Assembly (NCBI GenBank): GCA_043808235.1
Contig: JAZDFC010000111.1
Span: forward strand, 27,131-91,130
DNA from: JAZDFC01 sp043808235
GTDB taxonomy: Bacteria > Bacteroidota > Ignavibacteria > Ignavibacteriales > Melioribacteraceae
Length of the DNA stretch: 64,000 nt
Direction: 5' to 3'
Made by a program: the position numbers and the translations under genes. Positions 26,116 through 35,424 of this stretch are shown here, piece after piece. The notes beneath the pieces are model-generated. The model did not search any database. It was not told the DNA's origin and saw nothing but the letters and a program-made list of their open reading frames with translations. Each line of letters begins with the position of its first letter. Position 1 is the stretch's first letter.

Positions 26116-26969
26116 TTTTTAATCGCTCTTTTTCTTATAGCCATACTTGCGAATGAATTTAAAATGATGATAACAATAAACAAAATAACTCCCGTAGCAA
26201 ATAGTGCTTCTCTATGCATTCCGGTGGCGTAACTCATTTCTAGTGCAATATTGGCCGTTAGAGTACGAACCGAATCCAACGGAGAATGCGGAATATTAAC
26301 AGCATTACCGGCAACCATTATCACTGCCATAGTTTCGCCAATTGCCCGCCCCAATCCTAAAATGATGCTCGCAATAATTCCGGATTTAGAGGCTTTAATT
26401 GTAACCATGTGAATTGTTTGCCACGTGGTTGCACCAAGTGCGAGCGAACCCTCCCTGTAAGTATTTGGTACTGCTAAAATGGAATCGATTGAGATACTGA
26501 TTACGGTTGGCAAAATCATTATACCGAGAATAATAGAACCGGCAAGAAGTGAAAGTCCGGGCCCGCCGAAATTTTCTCTTATTAATGGGGCAAGAACCAT
26601 TACGCCAATAAATCCATAAACAACTGATGGGATAGCGGCCAGAAGTTCAATGGTTGGTTTAACAACTTTCATAACCGATTTAGGCGCATATTCACTTAAG
26701 AAAAACGCGCCCGCTACACCAAGCGGCGCACCTACAACCATAGCTCCCAATGTAACCCAAAGCGATGCCGTTATCATCGGGAATATTCCAAATTTACCGG
26801 TTTGAGGATTCCATTCCGATGAAAATAAAAATTCTTTCAATCCATACTTAAAAATAAAAGGCAAGCCTTCGTTTAAAATAAACAAGGCAATCAACAGCAG
26901 TGCGGATATCGCAGAGAAAGCTGTTATTAATAGGATGCGCTTTACGCCATTTTCGCCAATTAGCTTCAC
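26112..26969 (-). CDS. pstC: Phosphate ABC transporter permease PstC
   Basis: A 285-residue membrane protein with six helices. SIDSILAVPNTYREGSLALGATTW is the coupling segment and LGLGRAIGETMAVIMVAGN the conserved PstC stretch. It forms the permease with PstA. It starts 20 bp after pstS and overlaps pstA by 4 bases. Nothing unusual. Confidence 0.96.
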   Translation of the reverse strand: MKLIGENGVKRILLITAFSAISALLLIALFILNEGLPFIFKYGLKEFLFSSEWNPQTGKFGIFPMITASLWVTLGAMVVGAPLGVAGAFFLSEYAPKSVMKVVKPTIELLAAIPSVVYGFIGVMVLAPLIRENFGGPGLSLLAGSIILGIMILPTVISISIDSILAVPNTYREGSLALGATTWQTIHMVTIKASKSGIIASIILGLGRAIGETMAVIMVAGNAVNIPHSPLDSVRTLTANIALEMSYATGMHREALFATGVILFIVIIILNSFASMAIRKRAIKK

Positions 26970-26989
26970 AGTCTACTTATCTCAATAAC

Positions 26990-27784
26990 TTATTTTGCCG
27001 GAAGAAGACCGAGAGATTGAATTGTCTTCTGCCCTTCTTCCGAAAGGATATAATCTATAAATTTTTGAATTTCGACATCAGCTTTTCCTTTTACTAAAAG
27101 GAAAATCGGGCGGACTAATTTATAACTCCCCGCAACGATTGCTTCGGTTGTACAATCCTGGTCGTCAACTTTTAAAGCTTTTATTTTTTCATTCACAAGA
27201 CCATGGGAGAGATACCCAATTGCGTTTACATCATTAGCAACTGTTTCCCGGATTGTTCCGTTTGAATCCTGTATTAAAGCATCTTTCTTTAATGTAACGC
27301 TTCCAACAATCTGTTCAAACGACGATCTTGTACCGGAACCGGCTTCGCGAGAAACAACTGTAATTGTAGCATCTGTGCCGGCAACTTCTTTCCAATTAAT
27401 AATCTTTCCGTTTAATATATCACGCACCTGATCGGTTGTTAAATTTGTTATTGGATTACCCGGATTAACAACTACCGCTATTCCATCCTGGGCAACAATT
27501 GTCGGGGTTAATCCTTTTGCTTCTTCGGGCAGTTGAACGAGGTCAGCCATTCCAATTTGTGCAGCGCCTGAATTTGCCGATTGGATTCCCACTGCCGAAC
27601 CACCACCCTGGACGGTAATGTTTGCTTCGGGATATTTATCCATATACTGCTCTGCAAGTTTTTCAGCAAAGGGTTGAAATGCCGTAGAGCCGGCTAATGT
27701 AATTGAAGTCTTTGATTTACCACATCCTGAAACCATTACAACTAATAGAGCAAATGCTAAAAGTAGTCTCATTAACTTCGACAA
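26990..27784 (-). CDS. pstS: Phosphate-binding lipoprotein PstS
   Basis: I start at TTG (complement of 27782-27784), because GGAGG at 27791-27795 lies 6 bases upstream; the longer frame from ATG 27799 would contain that Shine-Dalgarno inside the gene. The product is about 264 residues: lipoprotein signal ending LVVMVSGCGKSK, then ITLAGSTAFQPFAEKL (phosphate-binding N-terminal loop), VVSREAGSGTRSSFEQ (second phosphate loop) and NAIGYLSHG. It delivers phosphate to PstC/PstA. Four in-phase TTAACA-like repeats lie just upstream. Confidence 0.94.
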   Translation of the reverse strand: MSKLMRLLLAFALLVVMVSGCGKSKTSITLAGSTAFQPFAEKLAEQYMDKYPEANITVQGGGSAVGIQSANSGAAQIGMADLVQLPEEAKGLTPTIVAQDGIAVVVNPGNPITNLTTDQVRDILNGKIINWKEVAGTDATITVVSREAGSGTRSSFEQIVGSVTLKKDALIQDSNGTIRETVANDVNAIGYLSHGLVNEKIKALKVDDQDCTTEAIVAGSYKLVRPIFLLVKGKADVEIQKFIDYILSEEGQKTIQSLGLLPAK

Positions 27785-27798
27785 TTGATACCTCCGCA

Positions 27799-27837
27799 TG
27801 TTAATTTATTGTTAATTATCCATTAAGATTTTGTTAA
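27799..27837 (-). promoter_or_regulatory. Pho-box-like direct repeats upstream of pstS
   Basis: On the minus strand TTAACA, TTAACA with one TTAATG, and TTAACA start at exact 11-base steps (27837, 27826, 27815 and 27804). An 11-bp period of such hexamers is known for PhoP/PhoB operators. The array ends only 4 bases before the Shine-Dalgarno. A Bacteroidota-like -7 box (TAATTTTG) lies further upstream, so the repeats may sit inside the transcribed leader. Confidence 0.5.
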
Positions 27838-28036
27838 TTTTTGAACGTATTGAATTCCGGAGCAAAATTATTTTTACTTTAGTAGTTTTAAAAAAGACAA
27901 AAGTATCTAAAACAATTGGGTTCAAAGATAAGGAAAATTTTTAATCGCCGGAAAACTTCCTAAAGAAATAATTGTATTTTCTCTTGAGAATAATCTTAAT
28001 CTAGCTGACCGCATATATCTATATACTTAAAATCGC

Positions 28037-28065
28037 CACTAATTGCACTAATTTGCACTAATTTG
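28037..28065. repeat. Three tandem CACTAATTTG units
   Basis: CACTAATTG (28037-28045), CACTAATTTG (28046-28055) and CACTAATTTG (28056-28065) stand in tandem in the 390-bp divergent gap between pstS and the MBL-fold gene. Similar short tandem units occur as dispersed sequence in other genomes as far as I recall. The rest of the gap holds the two promoters but nothing else I can name. Confidence 0.6.
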
Positions 28066-28177
28066 ATTTTTAGTGATTAATGGGAATTCGTTAAATTTGC
28101 GGAATAATAAATGGATTTTCCTATTATTTTAGCACAGTTAAAAGTTATTTACTCCTTCATTTTGCTAAGAGGCAGCC

Positions 28178-29065
28178 ATGAAAATATTTCAGCTAATTTT
28201 TAAATCCGCTTTAATATTTACTTTTGTATTCACTTTATCGATTGCATTCGGTCAGGAAAACGATAAATGGTTCACCGCCAAACTTGTCGCCGAGAAAGTC
28301 TGGTGCATTGATGACCACGGCAGCGATAATATGTATCTTGTTGAAGGGACCGAAAGAGCCTTATTGATTGATGTCGGAACGGGCGTCGCGGATTTGAAGT
28401 CCTTTGTTGAGTCTCTCACAAAACTTCCTGTCATAGTTGTTAATACACACGGGCATCCCGACCATGCCGGGAATAATTTCCAGTTCGAGAATGTTTACGC
28501 ACATCCCGATGATTTTCAACTAATTGCTCAATTCACTTCCAAAGATTTTCGCAACCAAATGGTACAGCAAGCAATTAATAATTCACCGGATCTTGAATCT
28601 TTGTTAATTAAAGATGCCGACAGCTTCGATACTTCAAAATTAATTCCGATTAAAGAAGGTTTTGTATTTGACATCGGCGAAAGAAAATTTGAAGTGATTG
28701 AGACTCCCGGACACACTCCCGGCAGTATCTGTTTAATAGATTCGGCAAATAAATTAATATTTACCGGTGATAATAATAATACATTGGTTTGGCTTTTCCT
28801 GGACGGGTGTTTACCGCTCGAATTATATATGAATACACTTCAAAAAGAGCAAAAACGATCGAGTGAATTCGATACAATTTTCCCGGGACACGGTGAACCA
28901 ATCGAAGCTTCTTTTATCAATGATCAAATAATCTGTATTCAGCAAATTCTAAGCGGTGAATGCGAAGGGACATTATACAAAAGCTTTGCCGGCGACGCAA
29001 AACAATGCAGTTATAATAGAGCAACAGTGGCATATAATCCGGAAAATTTATTTCGAAAACAATAG
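28178..29065 (+). CDS. Secreted MBL-fold metallo-hydrolase
   Basis: A 295-residue protein with a signal peptide ending SIAFGQEN. The metal motif VVNTHGHPDHAGN is the full HxHxDH; later ligands are in IETPGHTPGSI, IFTGDNNN and TIFPGHGEPI. This is a standard two-metal metallo-beta-lactamase fold, acting in the periplasm or outside the cell. The substrate is not evident; glyoxalase-II-like or lactonase roles are possible. It stands alone, transcribed away from pstS. Confidence 0.88.
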   Translation: MKIFQLIFKSALIFTFVFTLSIAFGQENDKWFTAKLVAEKVWCIDDHGSDNMYLVEGTERALLIDVGTGVADLKSFVESLTKLPVIVVNTHGHPDHAGNNFQFENVYAHPDDFQLIAQFTSKDFRNQMVQQAINNSPDLESLLIKDADSFDTSKLIPIKEGFVFDIGERKFEVIETPGHTPGSICLIDSANKLIFTGDNNNTLVWLFLDGCLPLELYMNTLQKEQKRSSEFDTIFPGHGEPIEASFINDQIICIQQILSGECEGTLYKSFAGDAKQCSYNRATVAYNPENLFRKQ

Positions 29066-29149
29066 CTTCGATTAGAAATTCTCGTAATAAATCAGTTTTT
29101 GGATTTTGCCTTTAGATCGAAATTGAATTAAAATTTTTTTGTCAGCATA

Positions 29150-29247
29150 ATTCTTTGTGTCCCCGAGTCTTTGTGGCGTTTATTAAAATTGCCACGAGGG
29201 CACAAAGTCACCAAAAAATCAATAGAATCCCGGTTTTGTTGAGTTCA
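29150..29247 (+). repeat. Dispersed 98-bp repeat, copy A
   Basis: This stretch matches 39712-39811 in inverted orientation with few differences. It contains TTTGTGGCG, then AAAATTGCCACGAGGGCACA, and ends CCCGGTTTTGTTGAGTTCA. GTGGC and GCCAC can form a hairpin. It lies in the 530-bp gene-free gap between the MBL gene and the propeller kinase; nothing else is recognised there except the kinase promoter region. Confidence 0.75.
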
Positions 29248-29595
29248 TGGAAAAAGTACCGGAAACCAATTTCTTCAAAGTAGTGAGTTATTTCAATTAC
29301 ATGGATAAATTAATTCATTATCCATTCTATTGGGGATTGGGAAATTCATGAATTAAAAAAATAATTTAAAATCAATTCAAGAATGTTCAACAATATTCCG
29401 ATAATTATTGAGAAGGATTCCATTTTTATCTATATAATGTATTAAGCTGATTCGTTAGTTTTTATATATCAAACTAGCTCATGTGTAAGTTTGCATAGGA
29501 TGAAGATAAAACCGACATCGCTGATAAAAATATTTGTATATTTTACATCATAACATTTTCGATTGTTAGTATTTTCCGATCAGGAAATAAAAAAA

Positions 29596-32500
29596 ATGAA
29601 AATGCGTCTCTTCATATTTTTCACTATTTGCTGTATAACCGGACTTAATTCGGCCCAGGGAATTAAGTTTGCCCATCTTTCCGTAAAAGAAGGTCTCTCT
29701 CAGAATTCAGTAACAAGCATTTGTCAGGATAGCGCCGGCTTCCTTTGGTTCGGCACCTATACCGGATTAAATCGATACGACGGTTATTCGTTTAAAATTT
29801 TTCAAAATGATAAACAAAATAAAGGCAGTATCAGCGATGATTTTATAAGGACACTTTGCGTAGATAAATCTGGTGAGCTTTGGATTGGCACAATGGGCGG
29901 TGGTATTAACAGGTATGATCGCGATAAAGATGAGTTCGTAGTCTACCAGCATAAAACAGGCATTGAGGGTAGTTTAAGTAGCAATATGATCAATTCTATT
30001 ATTGTAGATAGGAACGGAAGTTTATGGATTGGAACTCAGGAAGGAGGCATAAGCAAAATTGAATATCCTCGGACAAAAAAAACCTTTGAAAATAAGTTCG
30101 CACACTTTCCGAAAGAAATAAAATTTACTCACTACTCAGCCTTTTCACTCGGTTTAATGAATGATAAGTGGAACACCATCTACGCACTTTATGAAGATCA
30201 GAATGGATTCATCTGGATTGGGACACGATTCGGCTTGAGCAGATATGATCCATTCAATAATAAATTCAAACATTATTTTAATGAACCCGGTAATCCATAC
30301 AGCCTTAGCAACAATAATGTAGCCGCAGTATCCGAAGATAAATTTGGTAATATTTGGATTGGTACCTGGGGCGGTGGTTTGAACAAGTATATTATTCAAA
30401 AAGATCGATTTATTCATTACAATTCCGGGGCTGGGACAAGTGGGCTTTTGAATAATTCAATAAAGTATTTATTCAAAGACCGTGAAAATGAATTATGGAT
30501 TGGAACATGGGGCGGCGGATTATATAAACTCATCATTCCCTCTGCTGAAGCTGGAGTTGATGATAAAAATGAACAATTCATTTCATTTCAAAATAATCCG
30601 CTCGATTCATGGAGTCTTAGTGATAATTATATTTACTCACTATTTGAAGATAACTCCGATGTGTTTTGGATTGGAACCGACCGGGGAGGATTGAACAGAT
30701 TTTACAAACGCGAAAGCAAGATATTACATTACCGCAAGATTCCCGGCAATTCAGAGGGATTAAACCAGAACAATTTATATCAGATCCATAAAGATAAGCT
30801 TGGAATATTATGGATTGGAACCCGCGACGGCGGAATAAATATCTTCGATTCGAAGACAAATAAATTCAGTTACTACTTGAATGACCCGGCAAATCCGAAC
30901 AGTCTAATTTATAACAAGGTAAGAATTATTCATGAAGATAGAGAAGACAGATTATGGATTGGGACAGAGCGCGGGCTTAATGAATTCGATTTCAAGACTA
31001 AGAAATTTATCAGGTACGATCAACTTGGCAATAGCGGAACAAATATCTTTTCCATTGGTGATGACAGCTATAACAATATTTGGATTGGCACTTATGAAGA
31101 TGGTCTCATCAAGTTGGATAAACGGGACTTGAGCATTACTCGTTACCGTCACAATCCCAATGATGCCAACTCCATCAGTGATAATTATGTATTCATTATC
31201 AATGAGGATAGGCAGGGTACACTTTGGATCGGGACAAATAACGGCGGTTTAAACAGGTACAATAGGGATAAAAATAATTTCACTTCTTTTAAGAATAATC
31301 CTAACGATAAAAAATCAATTAGCGATAACAAAATTCTCTCGTTCTTCCAGGGCGCTTCCGGACAGATTTGGATTGGAACCGCAAGAGGTCTTAATAAAAT
31401 GATATTCGATCCGGCTGATAAACAAAAACTTTCATTTGAAAACTTTACAATAAATAACGGATTGCCGTCAAATACGATTCATGGAATATTGGAGGACGAT
31501 CACGGAAACTTATGGATAAGCACAACAAATGGTATTTCAAAGTTTAATCCCCGAACAAAAGTTTTTACTAACTACAATGTTAACGACGGACTGCAGGAAA
31601 AACAGTTCAGTGCGGGTTCGTGTACAAAAGATAATGTTACAGGCGAAATGTATTTTGGAGGCATAAACGGATTTAATATTTTCCATCCGGATAGTATTAA
31701 GAATAATCAGATGCTTCCGAAAATTGTAATCACCGATTTCAGAATTTTTAATAAAACCGTCCCCATCGGCTTGTTCGAAAATTCAAAAGTTATTCTTGAA
31801 AAATCCATCACGGAGACAACCGGGCTTACGCTCGACTATAATGAAGATGTTTTCTCGTTAGAATTTGCAGCATTACATTTCAGTTCACCGGCTGACAATG
31901 AGTATGCCTATATTATGGAAGGCTTCGAAAAGAAGTGGAATATTGTTAGCGCGGAACAGAGAACAGCTACATACACAAATCTCGACCCGGGAGAATATTT
32001 TTTCCGTGTAAAAGCATCCAACAACGATGGGATTTGGAATGAAAAGGGAGTTGCGTTAAAAATTATAATCACTCCCCCGTTTTGGCAGACATGGTGGTTC
32101 CGTCTTTTCGTTGGATTAGCAATTGTCGGTTTATTTGTAGCCTTTCATAAAATACGAACTAACAGAATTCGCGAAATAAACCGTGAGTTGGAATACCGTG
32201 TGATGAAACGAACAGAGCAATTAGAAGAGACAAATAAAGAATGGGAGGCATTCAATTATTCTGTTTCACATGATTTGCGAGCGCCACTGCGAAGTATGAA
32301 TGGATTCAGTTCGATATTGAAAGAAGATTATTCCGATTTACTTGACGAACAAGGCAAAGATTATCTCGAACGGATTTGTGCAGCCGGGAACCATATGGGC
32401 CGTTTAATAGATGATTTGCTGAAACTTTCACGCCTAACTCGAAGCGAAATGGTGCTTGAAGATGTGAATTTGAGTACAATTGCTGAATCAATCATCGCCG

Positions 32501-32931
32501 GATTAAGACAAAGAAATCCGCAACGCAAAAATAGTGTATCGATTGAACAATCTTTAATGGTAAACGGAGACTCAGCGCTTCTAACAATCATGCTTCAAAA
32601 CCTATTTGAGAATGCCTGGAAGTTTACTTCAAAAAAGGAAGAGACAGTAATTAAATTTGGGAAAACTGCGATTAACGATGAGAGTGTATTTTTTATTAAG
32701 GATAACGGAGTCGGTATCAATATGGAATACTCGAACAAATTATTCAAAGCTTTTGAACGTCAGCAAACGGAGTTTGAAGGCACGGGTATTGGTTTAGCAA
32801 CAGTAAAAAGAGTTATAAGCCGGCATGGTGGAAAAATTTGGGTAGAAGGGAAGTTGAATGAAGGTGCAACATTTTATTTTAAACTTCCCATAAACTTGAT
32901 GAATACCTCGCTTCGGGTAACGAAGCATTAA
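29596..32931 (+). CDS. Large two-component sensor kinase with periplasmic beta-propellers (Reg_prop, Y_Y_Y)
   Basis: A protein of about 1111 residues; the ATG at 29596 has CAGGAAAT upstream and begins a good signal peptide (LFIFFTICCITGLNSAQG). About 14 propeller repeats with the motif LWIGT/GGLNRY fill residues 25-690, followed by a Y_Y_Y immunoglobulin-like domain (EYAYIMEGFEKKWN), one transmembrane helix (FRLFVGLAIVGLFVAF), a coiled coil, HisKA (YSVSHDLRAPLRSMNG) and HATPase (DNGVGINMEYS, GTGIGLATVKRV). Unlike typical hybrid two-component systems, it ends after the ATPase without receiver or HTH domain. A Rcp1-like receiver is encoded 75 bp downstream and is its likely partner. Polysaccharides are the usual ligands of such sensors. 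Confidence 0.93.
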   Translation: MKMRLFIFFTICCITGLNSAQGIKFAHLSVKEGLSQNSVTSICQDSAGFLWFGTYTGLNRYDGYSFKIFQNDKQNKGSISDDFIRTLCVDKSGELWIGTMGGGINRYDRDKDEFVVYQHKTGIEGSLSSNMINSIIVDRNGSLWIGTQEGGISKIEYPRTKKTFENKFAHFPKEIKFTHYSAFSLGLMNDKWNTIYALYEDQNGFIWIGTRFGLSRYDPFNNKFKHYFNEPGNPYSLSNNNVAAVSEDKFGNIWIGTWGGGLNKYIIQKDRFIHYNSGAGTSGLLNNSIKYLFKDRENELWIGTWGGGLYKLIIPSAEAGVDDKNEQFISFQNNPLDSWSLSDNYIYSLFEDNSDVFWIGTDRGGLNRFYKRESKILHYRKIPGNSEGLNQNNLYQIHKDKLGILWIGTRDGGINIFDSKTNKFSYYLNDPANPNSLIYNKVRIIHEDREDRLWIGTERGLNEFDFKTKKFIRYDQLGNSGTNIFSIGDDSYNNIWIGTYEDGLIKLDKRDLSITRYRHNPNDANSISDNYVFIINEDRQGTLWIGTNNGGLNRYNRDKNNFTSFKNNPNDKKSISDNKILSFFQGASGQIWIGTARGLNKMIFDPADKQKLSFENFTINNGLPSNTIHGILEDDHGNLWISTTNGISKFNPRTKVFTNYNVNDGLQEKQFSAGSCTKDNVTGEMYFGGINGFNIFHPDSIKNNQMLPKIVITDFRIFNKTVPIGLFENSKVILEKSITETTGLTLDYNEDVFSLEFAALHFSSPADNEYAYIMEGFEKKWNIVSAEQRTATYTNLDPGEYFFRVKASNNDGIWNEKGVALKIIITPPFWQTWWFRLFVGLAIVGLFVAFHKIRTNRIREINRELEYRVMKRTEQLEETNKEWEAFNYSVSHDLRAPLRSMNGFSSILKEDYSDLLDEQGKDYLERICAAGNHMGRLIDDLLKLSRLTRSEMVLEDVNLSTIAESIIAGLRQRNPQRKNSVSIEQSLMVNGDSALLTIMLQNLFENAWKFTSKKEETVIKFGKTAINDESVFFIKDNGVGINMEYSNKLFKAFERQQTEFEGTGIGLATVKRVISRHGGKIWVEGKLNEGATFYFKLPINLMNTSLRVTKH

Positions 32932-33005
32932 ATACGTTTGAGAATAAACTGATTGAATAGTCGGGAATCAATTATTATTTTTAATTACAACTTTGGATAT
33001 TCAAA

Positions 33006-33446
33006 ATGGAAGAAAATGTAATTTTACTTGTGGAAGACAATCGGGATGATGAGGAATTAACAGTCCGAACCTTGAAAAAAAATAATCTAATAAACAAAAT
33101 TGCTGTTGCTCGTGATGGCGTTGAAGCCCTGGATTATCTTTTCTGCAGCGGGAAATTTACTGAGAGAGATTCCAAAGAATTACCCGTTGTCGTTTTACTC
33201 GATTTAAAACTGCCAAAGTTAAATGGGATTGACGTATTGAAAGAAATACGCGCTAATGAGAAGACAAAATTACTCCCGGTTGTTATACTCACCTCTTCCG
33301 ACGAAGAACGCGATATGATGCAGAGTTACGCTTTAGGCGCCAATAGTTATATCCGCAAGCCGGTGGATTTCCGTGAATTTCAGAACGCGGTTCAAGAGCT
33401 TGTTCTTTACTGGTTAGTGTTGAACAGAACACCGCGACAATTTTAA
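33006..33446 (+). CDS. Single-domain response regulator (Rcp1/CheY-like)
   Basis: A 146-residue receiver: acidic pair in LLVEDNRDDEEL, phospho-acceptor Asp in VVLLDLKLPKLNGI, Thr/Ser in VVILTSSDEE and Lys in YIRKPVDF. The long insert after the second helix (DYLFCSGKFTERDSKELP) is typical of the Rcp1 family that partners bacteriophytochrome-like kinases. There is no output domain, so it must act by protein contact or phosphotransfer. It lies directly behind the propeller kinase. Confidence 0.94.
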   Translation: MEENVILLVEDNRDDEELTVRTLKKNNLINKIAVARDGVEALDYLFCSGKFTERDSKELPVVVLLDLKLPKLNGIDVLKEIRANEKTKLLPVVILTSSDEERDMMQSYALGANSYIRKPVDFREFQNAVQELVLYWLVLNRTPRQF

Positions 33447-33618
33447 CTCCGGGCTCACTATATTTTCCTGTGATAAATATTTATCATTGAGTTAATGAAA
33501 TCACCCTAATGTATTAATCTTTCTCTTTTCTATTTGATTATCTATCCAATTGTATCACTCAGATGATTTGGCTAAATTGCCTACGTGATTTGATACTAAT
33601 AAATCAGGATATGAGCTT

Positions 33619-34983
33619 ATGAAGACCAAATTGTTGAATCTATGTCTTTTTACAATCTTAGCCACTGCCCTTTTGTCCGCGCAAATTAATCGAAGTGAAT
33701 CATTAACAGAACCAGGCAAAGATCAGATTGATGAAATTTCCGCTTCCGAAGATACTGTTGCAGCGTTAATTTCTATTTTGAATGAATTAGCTGCTGACTG
33801 GGATGATGAATTATTCAAACATCATTGCAATTCTATCATCAACGTTATCCAAACAGAAGAGAGCATCTCCGAATACGAATTAGATTTTATCAACCTATTA
33901 TACACCTCATTCAGTGATCCGGCTGTCGAATGGAGTGCGAGCGCTCTTACCTCTTATTTCGAAAGGAAACGCCCGCTGATAATTTCATGGACTTCACCTA
34001 CTGACGGGATTGTCTCAGTTGCCTGGTTGCTGCTTCCCGAAAATTGGGATCCAAATCAAACATATCCGCTTTATGTCCGCTTACATGGTTTGTGGGATCC
34101 ATACTCAAACAAGATTGAATATATGACAATGAATTTGAGACCTCAAGTTACAATGAACACAACGTTTGAAGATGGATATTCAATATTCCCGTGGGGACGC
34201 GGAAATACATGGTATCAAGGTATCGGCGAGACTGATGTTTTTGAAGGCATAAGTGCGTTAGAAAATCTTGTTCACATAGATCCGCTAAAAAAATATCTAA
34301 CAGGATTTTCAATGGGTGGTTATGGTACGTGGTATATCGGGCAGAGATCACCGGAGGTTTGGGCTGCGCTTGGTGTTTATGCTGGAGCTTTATGGTACGG
34401 AGGTTCAGCAGTTCTTTCACCGGCTGCTGCGGAAAAACTGAAGGATGTACCAGTGTATTTCGTGTGTGGCGATTATGACATATTGTTGAGCAACAATCAG
34501 ACAGCATATCAATATCTTGTTGATGCCGGCAATCCCAATCTCTTTTTTACAACTTTCCCTGGGGGACACGAATCTCTGCTTGTGAACTGGCAAAATATGT
34601 ATAATTGTATTAGAAACTTTTCAAATGAAGATCCAACTTCTGTTGAGACTATTGAATTAGTTTCGGAATTTTCATTATATCAGAATTACCCAAATCCGTT
34701 TAATCCAATTACAAAAATAAAATATTCAATCCCCACGAATCCCCCTTCGTCCCCCTTTATTAAAGGGGGAAGCGGCGAAGCCGAAGAGGCTTCAGTAATA
34801 TTAAAAGTTTATGACATACTTGGCAATGAAGTAGCAACTCTTGTGAACGAACGAAAGAGTCCCGGAATTTATGAAGTTGAATTCGATGGTTCGAACTTAG
34901 CTTCAGGAATATATTTTTGCAAAATGACTGCAACCGGGCGAAACCTATTTCAGAAAACTCAGAAGTTAATTCTTTTAAAATAA
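33619..34983 (+). CDS. T9SS-exported alpha/beta-hydrolase (esterase/peptidase-like)
   Basis: A 454-residue secreted protein: signal peptide to about residue 22, then an alpha/beta-hydrolase domain (about 100-335) with nucleophile elbow TGFSMGGYGTW, an acid in VCGDYDILL and the catalytic His in FPGGHESLL. It resembles PHB-depolymerase-like or feruloyl-type esterases. The last about 100 residues are a T9SS sorting domain (YQNYPNPFNP; YDILGNEVATLVNE; SGIYFCKM; KLILLK). Between the first strand and LKVYDILGN sit about 18 extra residues encoded by a palindromic DNA repeat (34750-34770), which other sorting domains lack. The substrate is unknown; with the glycanases nearby a hemicellulose ester is plausible. 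Confidence 0.85.
   Translation: MKTKLLNLCLFTILATALLSAQINRSESLTEPGKDQIDEISASEDTVAALISILNELAADWDDELFKHHCNSIINVIQTEESISEYELDFINLLYTSFSDPAVEWSASALTSYFERKRPLIISWTSPTDGIVSVAWLLLPENWDPNQTYPLYVRLHGLWDPYSNKIEYMTMNLRPQVTMNTTFEDGYSIFPWGRGNTWYQGIGETDVFEGISALENLVHIDPLKKYLTGFSMGGYGTWYIGQRSPEVWAALGVYAGALWYGGSAVLSPAAAEKLKDVPVYFVCGDYDILLSNNQTAYQYLVDAGNPNLFFTTFPGGHESLLVNWQNMYNCIRNFSNEDPTSVETIELVSEFSLYQNYPNPFNPITKIKYSIPTNPPSSPFIKGGSGEAEEASVILKVYDILGNEVATLVNERKSPGIYEVEFDGSNLASGIYFCKMTATGRNLFQKTQKLILLK
34750..34770. repeat. Palindromic repeat inserted in frame inside a coding sequence
   Basis: TCCCCCTTTA and TAAAGGGGGA flank a single T, giving a 21-base near-perfect palindrome, followed by AGCGGCGAAGCCGAAGAGGC. 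It lies in the sorting domain of the esterase gene and keeps the reading frame open. Confidence 0.75.
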
Positions 34984-35004
34984 TGCAATGTCTGTTATCA
35001 ATAT

Positions 35005-35069
35005 AAAAAGTATGAATCTCATCCTTGGATTTTTATGATTTTCACAAGGGACATTAATTCATACTTTTT
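35005..35069. terminator. Bidirectional hairpin between convergent genes
   Basis: AAAAAGTATGAAT (35005-35017) and ATTCATACTTTTT (35057-35069) form a perfect 13-bp stem with a 39-base loop. A-rich and T-rich flanks make it work in both directions. Its right arm includes the last codons and stop of the DUF190 gene. Confidence 0.65.
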
Positions 35070-35412
35070 TATTAGCAGTGTATTTAATTATGGTTGCTTT
35101 TTCTATTGTAATTAATCCACCACAGTTTGCCTCTTCAAAAATGTTTTCTACAATCGGTAGAAAGTTTTCAATCTTTCCCTCTTCATCTACAATCTCAATG
35201 ATTAAAGGCATGTCTTCGGAAAGTCGCAGAATCTTTGAAGTATGGATTCGACTCGTTCCTCCGTAACCCATAATTCCCTTAAATACAGTTGCTCCTGCAA
35301 GTCCAAACTTGCGGGCTTCAGTAACAATTTTTTCGTAAACCGGTGAATGATGTGATAAATCAGATTCACCAACAAATATTCTTAATAGTTTTGCTTCGCC
35401 CGAAATGTGCAT
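35059..35412 (-). CDS. DUF190 family protein, fluoride-operon partner of CrcB
   Basis: A 117-residue soluble protein with the DUF190 pattern: AKLLRIFVGESDLSHH, IVTEARKFGLAGATVFKGIMGYG, SKILRLSEDMPLIIEIVD. DUF190 genes are regularly next to crcB; the fold is PII-like and the role is probably regulatory, not established. It follows crcB by 12 bp and shares its fluoride riboswitch, so it should be made when fluoride enters the cell. Confidence 0.92.
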   Translation of the reverse strand: MHISGEAKLLRIFVGESDLSHHSPVYEKIVTEARKFGLAGATVFKGIMGYGGTSRIHTSKILRLSEDMPLIIEIVDEEGKIENFLPIVENIFEEANCGGLITIEKATIIKYTANKKV

Positions 35413-35424
35413 ATAACTTCTCCT

